From the NCBI GenBank assembly GCA_964565775.1, contig CAZMGB010000005.1, positions 1 through 64,000 of the forward strand: 64,000 nt of DNA, given 5' to 3'. Under the pieces are notes generated by a model that worked only from the letters and a program-made list of their open reading frames with translations, made no database searches and was not told where the DNA came from. How positions within the stretch are numbered: position 1 is the first letter of the stretch; each line of letters starts with the position of its first letter. Shown in pieces: positions 40,692-49,788 of the stretch. The position numbers and the translations under genes were made by a program. Origin of the DNA: CAZMGB01 sp964565775 (GTDB taxonomy: Bacteria > Chloroflexota > Dehalococcoidia > DSTF01 > JALHUB01).

Positions 40692-42364
40692 CAATACACT
40701 CTCCTCTCGGGCTGCCAGCGAGTAATCGTTGGAGGAACGTAGTCCAGGCGTGGCCCTTCGGGGGTGGCATAGGCCATAGTGTGCTTCAGCCAGTTCTCGT
40801 CGTCGCGCTCCGGGAAGTCGCGGCGGGAATGCCCGCCGCGGCTCTCCTGGCGCTGAAGGGCGCCCAGACTCATGACCTCGGCCAGGTCCAGGATGTAGCC
40901 CAGCTCGAACGCGCCGATGAGCTCCATGTTGTAGACCTTGCCCTTGTCGCTCACCGAGACCTGCTTGAACCGCTCCTTCATGTCGCGAATCGTGGCGACG
41001 GCAGTCTTCAGCCTCTGCTCGTCGCGGAAGATACCGACGTTGCTGAGCATGTTCTCACCCAGCTCACGGCGCAGGCGGGCGACCGGCTCGCCACCGGCCG
41101 GGCGGTTCATCAGCTCCTGGATGTACTGCTGGTCCCGCTGCACCGACGCCTCAGATGGAGAAGGCGGCGACTGCTCGCGGGCGTACTCGGCGGCGGCACG
41201 ACCGGAACGCCGCCCAAAGACCACGGTGTCCAGCAGGGAGTTGCCTCCCAGCCGGTTCGCGCCGTGGACGCTGACGCAGTTGCATTCGCCGGCGGCGTAG
41301 AGGCCCGGCAGCGCCGTGGCGCCCGAGACGTCGGTCTTGATGCCGCCCATCGAGTAGTGCATGCCCGGTCGCACACGCACGGGCTCCTCGATGACGTCGG
41401 TGCTGGCGAGGTCGATGGCGAGTTCGCGGATCTGGGGCAGACGCTCGAGAATCTTGGCCTTGCCCAGGTGGCGAAGGTCCAGGAGGACGCAGCCGTCGAC
41501 GCCCCTGCCCTCTTCGATCTCGGTCTGTTCAGCCCGTGAGACTACGTCGCGGGCGGCCAGCTCCAGCTTTTGGGGCGCGTACTTGTTCATGAAGCGCTCG
41601 CCCTCGGAGTTGAGCAGATAGCCGCCCTCGCCCCGCGCGCCCTCGGTGATGAGGACGCCGCTCTCCTTGAGGGAGGTAGGATGGAACTGCACAAACTCCA
41701 TGTCCATGAGGGGCGCGCCCGCCCGATAGGCCATCGCCATGCCGTCGCCGGTGCAGATTATCGAGTTCGTCGTCGGCTGATAGACGCGGCCGAGCCCCCC
41801 CGTCGCCAGCACGACGGCTTTCGCCGCGATGGCCTGGACCTTCCCCGTCGCCATGTCCATGGCGACGATCCCCTGGCAGGCGCCGTCCTCGGCGATGATG
41901 GAGGAAGCGTACCACTCGGTGTAAGTGCGCACGCCCGCCTTCTGAAGCTGCTCGTGGACGACGTGGAGGATAGCCTGGCCCGTGATATCGGCGACGAAGT
42001 GGGTGCGCGGGAAGCCAGCGCCGCCGAACGGGCGCCTGTCCAGGCTGCCGTCCGCCCGACGGTTGAAGACGGTGCCCATGTGCTCCAGCTCGAGGATGTC
42101 GGCGGGCGCCTCCCGGCACATGGCCTCGACGGCGTCCTGGTCATTGAGATAGTCGCCGCCCTTGACGGTGTCGTAGGCATGCGTCTCCCAGGAGTCGTCT
42201 TCACCCAAGGCGGCGTTTATGCCCCCTTGGGCGGCGGCGGTGTGGCTGCGCAGGGGATGAACCTTCGAGAGGATGGCTACGTCGACCCCCTGTCGTGAGG
42301 CCTCGAGCGCGGCCCGCATCCCGGCGAGCCCCGCTCCCACTACCAGCACGTCGTGTTTGAACAT
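40691..42364 (-). CDS. sdhA: Succinate dehydrogenase/fumarate reductase flavoprotein subunit
   Basis: A 557-residue FAD enzyme. GAGLAGMRAAL is the dinucleotide loop, LRSHTAAAQGGINAALG holds the FAD-attaching His, and ITEGARGEGGYLLN, EGRGVDGCVLLDLRHLG, RPGMHYSMGGIKTD and ANRLGGNSLLD are the substrate and FAD signatures. The active-site His and Arg are present. The C-terminal cap has RRDFPERDDENWLKHTM, typical of SdhA. ATG 42364. It is the first gene of sdhA-sdhB-CCG, with a long leader of about 290 bases from a promoter near 42664. Confidence 0.95.
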   Translation of the reverse strand: MFKHDVLVVGAGLAGMRAALEASRQGVDVAILSKVHPLRSHTAAAQGGINAALGEDDSWETHAYDTVKGGDYLNDQDAVEAMCREAPADILELEHMGTVFNRRADGSLDRRPFGGAGFPRTHFVADITGQAILHVVHEQLQKAGVRTYTEWYASSIIAEDGACQGIVAMDMATGKVQAIAAKAVVLATGGLGRVYQPTTNSIICTGDGMAMAYRAGAPLMDMEFVQFHPTSLKESGVLITEGARGEGGYLLNSEGERFMNKYAPQKLELAARDVVSRAEQTEIEEGRGVDGCVLLDLRHLGKAKILERLPQIRELAIDLASTDVIEEPVRVRPGMHYSMGGIKTDVSGATALPGLYAAGECNCVSVHGANRLGGNSLLDTVVFGRRSGRAAAEYAREQSPPSPSEASVQRDQQYIQELMNRPAGGEPVARLRRELGENMLSNVGIFRDEQRLKTAVATIRDMKERFKQVSVSDKGKVYNMELIGAFELGYILDLAEVMSLGALQRQESRGGHSRRDFPERDDENWLKHTMAYATPEGPRLDYVPPTITRWQPERRVY

Positions 42365-42663
42365 CGTGCGACCTTTCCGGTGGGCCGCTTCCGCCCACCT
42401 GAGGAGGATTTAGTACACGTGCGCGTGTGTCTGCGTCTGGATGATCGCCGTGCCGACGCGCCTCGCCCGGCCAGCCTGGCCGGCTCGAACGACCGGGACA
42501 TCGTGCTCAGGCGCGGTCAAGCGGGGCCTCCTCTTGAAAGTAGAGCCTCGGCGATGCGCGGCCGTGCCGACTGGAATCATGTCGAGAGGCGACGAGGAAC
42601 CGACTCAGCGGCGCCCATCAGTCCGCGAAAGGCTCGCAGGAGCAGCCTCTCGGTTCATCGTGG

Positions 42664-42692
42664 ATTCTAGCAGAGAGAGAAGCTTCGCTCAA
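42664..42692 (-). promoter_or_regulatory. Promoter of the sdh operon
   Basis: Minus strand TTGAGC (42692-42687), 17 bases, TGC-TAGAAT with the -10 at 42669-42664. The 375 bases between sdhA and the acyltransferase gene hold this promoter and a leader of about 290 bases in which I see no gene or known RNA. Confidence 0.5.
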
Positions 42693-42739
42693 CAGCGGTG
42701 GCCAGCACGATCACAGGTGCTGGTTTCGACCCGCAGAGC

Positions 42740-43573
42740 TCACCCTCCCTCCGTTCGCTCCGGGGCTGGCCCAATGCTCCGCCGAATGGCGTCGGCGTAG
42801 AAGCCCCAGTACTCCTCCGGCAGCAAACGGCCCACAGCGACCATCACCTGCTCGCGCGCCACCCGGTCCGCTTCGTCCGCACCGCCGGCGTCGCCCAGCT
42901 CCAGTCGGAAGGGCTCACCGAAGACGGCGGTGAGCACGCCCTCCCGCTCAAGGAGGCCGACGGGCAGGATCGGGATGCCGCGATCGCACAGCGATTTGAG
43001 GAAGGCGCCTGTGCCCGGCAGCGCCTCCAGCAGGCGGCCTTTGCCCAACGCCTCGGGCATGAGGCCGACGGGCTCGGCGGGCCGGGAGGGGCCGCCCCGA
43101 GCGTAGGCGGCGATGCGGACGAGGGCGGCGGCACGGCCCATCACGCGCTCCTCCTCCCGCGGCATGATCACGAAGCCGTACATTCTCGCCACGCCCCGGA
43201 AGAGGTAGCGCCAGACGGCCGTCGGCACGGGAACCGGCCCCAGGCGGCGGCCATACCATTCGCTGGTGATGACCCAGTGCACCTCCGGCGCCTGCGGACG
43301 CCTGCGGCCGATGGTTCGGCTCACGAGCATGCCGGCGAAGTGCATCAGCAGGCCCGGCCGCTCGTAGTGGTTCGGCACGACGATGAACGGCCCCTCGCTC
43401 GGGACCAGGTGGTCGTTCTCGACCTGGGGCTCCGGCCTGATGCCGGCCAGGGTTCTCTCAGAATCGCGGTAGAAGGAGCGACGACGCCTCAGGACGAGGT
43501 CAAGAGCCCACTTCGGCATCGCCAGCCGCGGGAAACGATAGACTTCCGGGCCGGGCGGGGGACGAGCGCTCAC
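42740..43573 (-). CDS. PlsC-like lysophospholipid acyltransferase family protein
   Basis: A 277-residue protein that resembles 1-acyl-glycerol-3-phosphate acyltransferases. The catalytic His motif is FIVVPNHYERPGLL: His is present, but the following Asp of HxxxxD is not. EALGKGRLLEALPGTGAFLK corresponds to the PEGTR..GxxxxFK/G block. VHWVITSEWYG and GFVIMPREEER lie between. The missing Asp leaves activity uncertain. GTG 43573 overlaps the Nudix stop (GTGA). It is the last gene of the tlyA-nadK-GNAT-Nudix operon. Confidence 0.72.
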   Translation of the reverse strand: MSARPPPGPEVYRFPRLAMPKWALDLVLRRRRSFYRDSERTLAGIRPEPQVENDHLVPSEGPFIVVPNHYERPGLLMHFAGMLVSRTIGRRRPQAPEVHWVITSEWYGRRLGPVPVPTAVWRYLFRGVARMYGFVIMPREEERVMGRAAALVRIAAYARGGPSRPAEPVGLMPEALGKGRLLEALPGTGAFLKSLCDRGIPILPVGLLEREGVLTAVFGEPFRLELGDAGGADEADRVAREQVMVAVGRLLPEEYWGFYADAIRRSIGPAPERTEGG

Positions 43574-44127
43574 CTGCTCCCCCTGAGCCGGTCGAAGAGG
43601 AGGAGGGTGGCGAGCGACTTCGCGTCCTCGATCTCGCCTTCGTCCACCCGCCGCCGGACCTCCGCCAGGGGTATCCTCAACAGCGCCAGTTCCTCGTCCT
43701 CGTCAGCGTGGGGCCGGCCCTCCTCGAGCTCGGTGGCAAGGAAGGCGTGCAGATATTCCGTGCAGAAGCCCGGGGCGCTGAAGAACCCGCCTAGCCTCCG
43801 CCAGCGGCCCGCCTGGAAGCCCGTCTCCTCGGCCAGCTCGCGGACGGCGCAATCGAGGGGGTCCTCGTCGGGTTCGAGGGTGCCCGCCGGCAGCTCGAGC
43901 AGAACGTGGTTGGTAGCGTAGCGATACTGCCGCACCAGCAGGACGTTGTCGTCCGCGTCCACCGCCAGGATGACGACGGCGCCAGGGTGCCGTATGACCT
44001 CCCGCGTGGCGCTGCGGCCGCTGGCGAGGCGCACCTGGTCGACGCTCAGGTTAACGACGCGGCCCCGGTAGACGGCTCGACTGGAGATTCGCTCTTCGGG
44101 GGACAGGTGCGGCTCGTCGGCAGGCAA
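43570..44127 (-). CDS. NUDIX hydrolase, ADP-ribose pyrophosphatase-like
   Basis: A 185-residue Nudix enzyme of the ADPRase type. The N-terminal SSRAVYRGRVVNLSVDQVRL and REVIRHPGAVVILAVD are family-typical; VLLVRQYRYATNHVLLELPAG leads to the box GTLEPDED...CAVRELAEETGF with the REUxEE metal ligands. Such proteins split ADP-ribose to AMP and ribose-5-phosphate. TTG 44127 with GAGG upstream; it overlaps the acyltransferase gene and follows the GNAT gene by nine bases. Location next to nadK suits a role in NAD-derived nucleotide turnover. Confidence 0.88.
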   Translation of the reverse strand: MPADEPHLSPEERISSRAVYRGRVVNLSVDQVRLASGRSATREVIRHPGAVVILAVDADDNVLLVRQYRYATNHVLLELPAGTLEPDEDPLDCAVRELAEETGFQAGRWRRLGGFFSAPGFCTEYLHAFLATELEEGRPHADEDEELALLRIPLAEVRRRVDEGEIEDAKSLATLLLFDRLRGSR

Positions 44128-44136
44128 GTCCAGCCT

Positions 44137-44664
44137 CTAGATCGTGGAAGGCCCCTCCAGCTCCAGCACCATCGCGATCTCGTTGCAACTGGGGAACTTC
44201 GGGCAGCGATAGCACTCGTTCCAGACCTTCCGGGGCAGCGTCATGACGTCTGCCTGGTGGAAGCCCAGACCCTCGAAGAAGCCCGGCCTGAACGTAAGCG
44301 CGAAGATGGTGCTGAGCCCCAGGCGGCGCGCCTCCTCCAGGCAGGCGGCGACGAGGACCGCCCCCAGCCCCTGCGCCTGGCTGTCCTCACGGACGGCAAG
44401 CGACTTCACCTCCGCCAGATCCTCCCACATGATGTGGAGGGCCGCGCAGGCGAGAAGGCCGCTCTCGTCCCGCACGACGAAGAAGTCGCGCAGGTTCTCG
44501 TAGACCTCGCCCATGGTGCGGGGAAGCATGTCGCCCTTCTGGGCGTAGTGGTTCACGAGATCGTGAATCTGGGCGGCGTCGGCAACCGTCGCCTTAACGG
44601 CCCGATAGCTCTCGGCCAGCGCCTCACCCCCGCCAGCGCCCCCTAGTCGTCTGCTGGTCGCCAA
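44137..44664 (-). CDS. N-acetyltransferase, short ArgA-like GNAT
   Basis: A 175-residue GNAT protein of the group annotated as N-acetylglutamate synthase-like. VKATVADAAQIHDLVNHYAQKGDMLPRT and EVYENLRDFFVVRD are typical, followed by EVKSLAVREDSQAQGLGAVLV with the acetyl-CoA loop QAQGLGAVL, GFFEGLGFHQAD and the Cys-containing NECYRCPKFPSCNEIAM. Glutamate is the likely acceptor by family resemblance only. TTG 44664 with GGAGGT upstream, five bases after nadK's stop. Confidence 0.85.
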   Translation of the reverse strand: MATSRRLGGAGGGEALAESYRAVKATVADAAQIHDLVNHYAQKGDMLPRTMGEVYENLRDFFVVRDESGLLACAALHIMWEDLAEVKSLAVREDSQAQGLGAVLVAACLEEARRLGLSTIFALTFRPGFFEGLGFHQADVMTLPRKVWNECYRCPKFPSCNEIAMVLELEGPSTI

Positions 44665-44669
44665 GTCCC

Positions 44670-45587
44670 CTACCTCCGGGCCGGCCGGCCCTCCTCCTCA
44701 ACGCCGAGCTTCGAATCATCGGCGGGCACCTCGAGGCCCGGCTGCCACAGCCACTTCAGGCGGCGTGCCACGAGGTCATAGAAGCGGCCCGGCGGGCCGA
44801 AGCGGATGAACCGCGCCACATGCGGGCTGAGAGTAACGCGAACCGTCTGCGCCGAAGCTATCTCTTGATGAGCCTCGCCGTCGATGCTGAGCACGGAACG
44901 CTGGCCGGCCGCCGGTATCAGCTCCACTACTGCGTTCGATTGGACCACCAGCGAATTCGTCCGCGACAGGTGGGGCGCCACCGGCGTCACGAGGAACTCC
45001 TTGGCCTCCGGGTGGAGTATAGGCCCGCCCAGCGCCTGGGAGTATGCGGTGCTGCCCGTAGCCGTGGCCACGATCACGCCGTCGGCACGATAGTCCGCCA
45101 CGGGCATGCCGTCGATGTGCACGCTCACCTGGACTGTCCGGCCCAGAGCCTCCCGCCCGATCACCACATCGTTGAGCGCATGGAAGCGCACGCTGTCGCC
45201 CGATTCGATGGTGCCGCCGGCCGCCACGACATCGGCGTGGAGCATGGCCCGCTCCTCGATACGCCCCCCGCCCGCCAGGACCTCGGGCAGCCGGCTAAGA
45301 GCTTCCGATTGATCCAGCTCCGTCAGGAAGCCCAGCCGGCCCATGTTGATGCCAAGGAGGAGGGTGGTGTGGGGCACGACAGCACGGGCAGCCCGCAGCA
45401 CCGTGCCGTCGCCGCCCACGCTGATCAGCAGGTCCGTGCCCGGCACGTGGCGACGGGTCGCCTCCTCGTCCCACGCGGAGCTAGCCCAGACCTCCGCCAC
45501 CTGCGATTGAAGGGCGCCCCGCAGCTTTTCGGTCAGGGCCTTGCCCGCTTCCAGCTTCGGGTGATAGCAGATGCCGACCTTGTTCAT
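44670..45587 (-). CDS. nadK: NAD kinase
   Basis: A 305-residue ATP- or polyphosphate-dependent kinase that makes NADP from NAD. The catalytic ISVGGDGTVLRAAR loop (GGDGT), INMGRLGFLTEL, HALNDVVIGR (NE/D motif), and ADGVIVATATGSTAYSQALGGPI are present in normal order, and the C-terminal DGxxH strand (SIDGEAHQEI) is seen. ATG 45587 directly follows the tlyA stop at 45590, so the earlier in-frame start at 45722 is rejected. Second gene of the operon. Confidence 0.95.
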   Translation of the reverse strand: MNKVGICYHPKLEAGKALTEKLRGALQSQVAEVWASSAWDEEATRRHVPGTDLLISVGGDGTVLRAARAVVPHTTLLLGINMGRLGFLTELDQSEALSRLPEVLAGGGRIEERAMLHADVVAAGGTIESGDSVRFHALNDVVIGREALGRTVQVSVHIDGMPVADYRADGVIVATATGSTAYSQALGGPILHPEAKEFLVTPVAPHLSRTNSLVVQSNAVVELIPAAGQRSVLSIDGEAHQEIASAQTVRVTLSPHVARFIRFGPPGRFYDLVARRLKWLWQPGLEVPADDSKLGVEEEGRPARR

Positions 45588-45589
45588 AG

Positions 45590-46372
45590 CTAGAGATCCC
45601 CGGCCTGCGGCGCTTCGGCATCGGCGGGTAGGCCCAGGAGGAGAAAGAACTCCTTGTTTCCCGCCGGGCCCAGCAGGGGAGACGTCGTCAAGCCCAGCAA
45701 CCGGAGCCCCCTCCTGGCGCACCAGGCGATGAGACGGCCGAGGACGGCGGCGTGAACGGAGGCGTCCCGCACAACGCCGCCCTTGCCCACCTCCCGTCTG
45801 CGCGCCTCGAACTGGGGCTTGACGAGGGCGACGATGCGCGCTCCTGCCCTCAGCAACATCGTCACGGCCGGAATGACCTTTTCGAGAGAGATAAAGGACA
45901 CATCGATTGTCGCCAGATCGGCCCTCTCGGCCCGCCCCGTCTCTCCCGCCGGCAGCGACTCCAGGTGGCGGATGTTCACCCTCTCCATGACGACGACCCG
46001 CGCGTCCTGCCGCAGCCGGTAGTCCAGGAGACCGTAGCCCACGTCGATGGCGTAGAGGCGACGCGCTCCCCTCTGGAGAAGGCAGTCGGTGAAGCCGCCC
46101 GTGGAGGCCCCCACGTCCACGACGGTCAGACCGTTGACATCGATCCCGAAGACCGACAGAGCATGGGCCAGCTTCTCGCCGCCCCGGCTCACGTACTGGG
46201 GCCGGCTGAGAAGGCGGACTCGGGACCCGGACGACACCAAAGCGCCGGGCTTCGGCGCGGGCCTGTCATCGACCATGACCGCGCCGGCCAGGACCACGGC
46301 CCGCGCCTTTTCGCGGCTCTGTACGAGACCGCGCTGGACCAGAAGCGTATCCAGGCGGCTCTTCTCCGTCAC
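45590..46372 (-). CDS. tlyA: TlyA-family rRNA 2'-O-methyltransferase
   Basis: A 260-residue protein with an N-terminal S4 RNA-binding domain (SRLDTLLVQRGLVQSREKARAVVLAG) and an FtsJ-like SAM domain (VVDVGASTGGFTDCLLQRGA, DVGYGLLDYRLR, ATIDVSFISLEKVIPA, ALVKPQFEA). The K-D-K-E type residues of 2'-O-methyltransferases are present. Homologues methylate 16S and 23S rRNA or act as haemolysins by report. GTG 46372 lies where the promoter at 46380-46408 would start transcription, so the mRNA is probably leaderless; the TTG at 46408 is part of the -35 box. Confidence 0.9.
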   Translation of the reverse strand: MTEKSRLDTLLVQRGLVQSREKARAVVLAGAVMVDDRPAPKPGALVSSGSRVRLLSRPQYVSRGGEKLAHALSVFGIDVNGLTVVDVGASTGGFTDCLLQRGARRLYAIDVGYGLLDYRLRQDARVVVMERVNIRHLESLPAGETGRAERADLATIDVSFISLEKVIPAVTMLLRAGARIVALVKPQFEARRREVGKGGVVRDASVHAAVLGRLIAWCARRGLRLLGLTTSPLLGPAGNKEFFLLLGLPADAEAPQAGDL

Positions 46373-46379
46373 GTAATCG

Positions 46380-46408
46380 ACAATAGAGGCGGCACCATTA
46401 AAAGTCAA
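46380..46408 (-). promoter_or_regulatory. Promoter of the tlyA-nadK operon
   Basis: Minus strand TTGACT (46408-46403), 17 bases, TATTGT (46385-46380). The start of transcription falls at or within a base or two of GTG 46372. Confidence 0.6.
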
Positions 46409-46610
46409 GGAAGGTCAGACTCCGGCGAACCCTTTGCGGCGTCACGGCCATGAACAAGATGGCCTCGCACTTCACCGTCGCGCCGGGGCTCCGCCCCCGC
46501 TCACGGCCGACGCGTGGTCGGCCCCTATCCCAGCGGGCCTCTCCGGCCATCCGGCAGTCCTGAATTTGCCAGCCACCAACCGCGAGCCAGCGACACCGAT
46601 GCGCCCCCGC

Positions 46611-46638
46611 TTGACACTCCAGTCCCAACGTATATCAT
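46611..46638 (+). promoter_or_regulatory. Promoter of the YbaK-type gene
   Basis: TTGACA (46611-46616), 16 bases, TATCAT (46633-46638). The leader to ATG 46677 is about 32 bases and contains GGAGGTG. Confidence 0.6.
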
Positions 46639-46676
46639 TCCACCGCGAGAGCCTCTCTTCGGAGGTGCATAGAGTT

Positions 46677-47180
46677 ATGTCTACTAATGAGGCGCCACTG
46701 GAGGAGTCGAGCCGACGCGTCCAGGACGCCCTGCGAGACGCCGGCACCGCCGCTCGCGTCGTCGTGCTCCCTGCAAGCACCGCCACGGCGAAAGAGGCGG
46801 CACGTGCGGTCGGCTGTCCTCTCGGCGCCATCGTCAAGAGCCTCGTCTTCCTGGCCGAGGGGGAGCCCATCCTGGCGCTGGTCTGCGGCGACAGACAGGT
46901 CGATTCCGCGAAGCTGGCCCAGACTCTGGGCGTGGGACGCAAGCGGCTCAAGATGGCCGACGAGGAGGCGGTCCTCGCCCACACGTCCTTCAGAATCGGC
47001 GGCGTGCCTCCCCTGGGCCACCACCGAAGGCTTCCCACCTACGTCGACGCCGACATCGGCCGCTTTGCCGACGTGTACGCGGCTGCGGGGACGGCGAATG
47101 CGCTCTTCCGCATCTCTCCAGACGAGCTTCTGCGTATCACGCAGGGAACAATGGCCGATATTACCAGGGGGCGGCCATAG
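46677..47180 (+). CDS. YbaK/EbsC-type aminoacyl-tRNA deacylase
   Basis: A 167-residue protein of the YbaK/ProX editing family, which hydrolyses mischarged tRNAs in trans. TAKEAARAVGCPLGAIVKSLVFLAEGEPILALVCGD carries the catalytic Lys (IVKSL), followed by GVGRKRLKMADEEAVLAHTSFRIGGVPPLGH and the late TANALFRISPDELLRIT. The form fits the YbaK_deacylase (non-ProXp) group common beside translation genes; the tRNA substrate is unknown. ATG 46677 with GGAGGTG about 11 bases upstream. Confidence 0.9.
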   Translation: MSTNEAPLEESSRRVQDALRDAGTAARVVVLPASTATAKEAARAVGCPLGAIVKSLVFLAEGEPILALVCGDRQVDSAKLAQTLGVGRKRLKMADEEAVLAHTSFRIGGVPPLGHHRRLPTYVDADIGRFADVYAAAGTANALFRISPDELLRITQGTMADITRGRP

Positions 47181-47244
47181 CCGGCCCGCAGCGCGCGACG
47201 GGAGTACCGCCACAGACGGGACGGCCGCTGTCGCCGCTCATCGG

Positions 47245-47274
47245 TTGACGCCCTCGCAGGCGAACCCTTATCAT
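47245..47274 (+). promoter_or_regulatory. Promoter of the UbiA-family gene
   Basis: TTGACG (47245-47250), 18 bases, TATCAT (47269-47274). The start of transcription would fall at about 47281, four bases before ATG 47285, leaving no room for a ribosome site. Confidence 0.6.
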
Positions 47275-47284
47275 CGGTGCGACC

Positions 47285-48283
47285 ATGGCAGACAACCCGC
47301 ACGCTCTTCCTCGGGCTCGCGCCTCAATCACGGCGATGCCCCCGCCAGCGACTGAAGTCCCCCTGACCAGAGGCACCGTCCGGACCCACTTGCGCCACGT
47401 GCTGATCTCCATGCGGCCGCGCCAGTGGACGAAGAACTTCATCGTCTACCTGGCCCTCGTCTTCTCCATGAATCAGGCCTGGCAGGCGCATGACCCGTCG
47501 AGCTGGGCGCCCCTGGTGGGGAAGACCACCCTTGCCACGCTCATGTTCTGCCTGGTCTCGGGGGCCGACTACCTGTTCAACGATGTGCGCGACCGGGAAA
47601 GCGACCGTATCCATCCCGTCAAGAGCAGACGACCGGTCGCGGCCGGCCTCCTGTCTCCCGGCGCCGCCGCACGCTGGGCCCTGGTGCTGTCGCTGGTGGG
47701 GCTGGGCGGAAGCTTCGCCCTCGACCTGCGTGCTGGCGGCGTGGTCGCGGGCTACATCGTCCTCATGCTTGCCTACTCCTACCATCTGAAGCACGTGGTG
47801 CTGCTCGATATCGGGACGGTAGCCGCCGGCTTCGTGCTGCGGGCCATGACCGGCGCCCTCGTCATCGACGTGCCGATATCGCCCTGGCTGTACGTGGTGA
47901 CGGCCCTGGGCGCCCTCTTCCTCGTAATCAACAAGCGGCGGGCGGAGCTCCTCCTCCTCCAGCAGGACGCGAACCAGCACAGGGCCACGCTCGAAGAGTA
48001 CACGCCCGCCCTGCTCGACCAGATGGCGGCGGTGGTGACGGCCTCCACGCTTGTGGCGTACGGCCTTTACACCTTTACCGCCGAGAACCTGCCGGACAAC
48101 CACGCGATGATGCTGACCCTGCCCTTCGTCCTCTACGGCATCTTCCGCTATCTCTACCTTGTGCACAGCCGCAACGAAGGAGGACAGCCCGAGGAGGTCC
48201 TCCTGAGGGACTGGCCGCTGATCATCGATATCGTACTCTGGCTGACCACCGCCATCGTCGTTCTGCTCGTCTTCAGAGACTGA
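47285..48283 (+). CDS. UbiA-family prenyltransferase, decaprenyl-phosphate phosphoribosyltransferase-like
   Basis: A 332-residue polytopic protein. MRPRQWTKNFIVYLALVFS and the first Asp motif LVSGADYLFNDVRDRESDRIHPVKSRRPVA are typical of the Rv3806c group, which joins phosphoribose to decaprenyl-phosphate for arabinan synthesis. The second motif lies near YSYHLKHVVLLDIGTVAAGFVLRAMTGAL. About eight helices cover the rest. In this organism it may supply a polyprenyl-sugar donor, which GT-C enzymes such as the one at 8089 would use; that is inference. ATG 47285 appears almost leaderless. Confidence 0.85.
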   Translation: MADNPHALPRARASITAMPPPATEVPLTRGTVRTHLRHVLISMRPRQWTKNFIVYLALVFSMNQAWQAHDPSSWAPLVGKTTLATLMFCLVSGADYLFNDVRDRESDRIHPVKSRRPVAAGLLSPGAAARWALVLSLVGLGGSFALDLRAGGVVAGYIVLMLAYSYHLKHVVLLDIGTVAAGFVLRAMTGALVIDVPISPWLYVVTALGALFLVINKRRAELLLLQQDANQHRATLEEYTPALLDQMAAVVTASTLVAYGLYTFTAENLPDNHAMMLTLPFVLYGIFRYLYLVHSRNEGGQPEEVLLRDWPLIIDIVLWLTTAIVVLLVFRD

Positions 48284-48287
48284 CGAT

Positions 48288-48332
48288 GGAACCTTCGAAC
48301 CCTGGTTCAATGCTTCGATGGCTCCAGGGTTC
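48288..48332. repeat. Dispersed inverted repeat, copy 1
   Basis: GGAACCTTCGAACC opens an element in which GAACCCTGG (48297-48305) pairs with CCAGGGTTC (48324-48332). A similar element opening GGAACCTTTGAACC is at 60233-60278. It lies just after the UbiA-type gene. Confidence 0.5.
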
Positions 48333-48349
48333 CAATTTCTCTAAACAAA

Positions 48350-48371
48350 AAGGCCCCGGCAAGGGGGCCTT
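48350..48371 (-). terminator. Intrinsic terminator of the tig-clpP-clpX run
   Basis: AAGGCCCC (48350-48357) pairs with GGGGCCTT (48364-48371); on the minus strand the stem is followed by TTTTTGTTTAG, a classical terminator for clpX. It may also stop the convergent UbiA-type gene. Confidence 0.85.
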
Positions 48372-48393
48372 CGTTTGCTGAGCCGGCGTGCGC

Positions 48394-49689
<1,296 letters not shown>

Positions 49690-49788
49690 TATTCCGCCTT
49701 CCGTTATCGCCCTGTCTCAGGAGAGCCGGACGATGCCCCCAGCCTGCCCGCCGACACGCATCTGTGTCAGCCGGCAGGTAGGGGTTCC

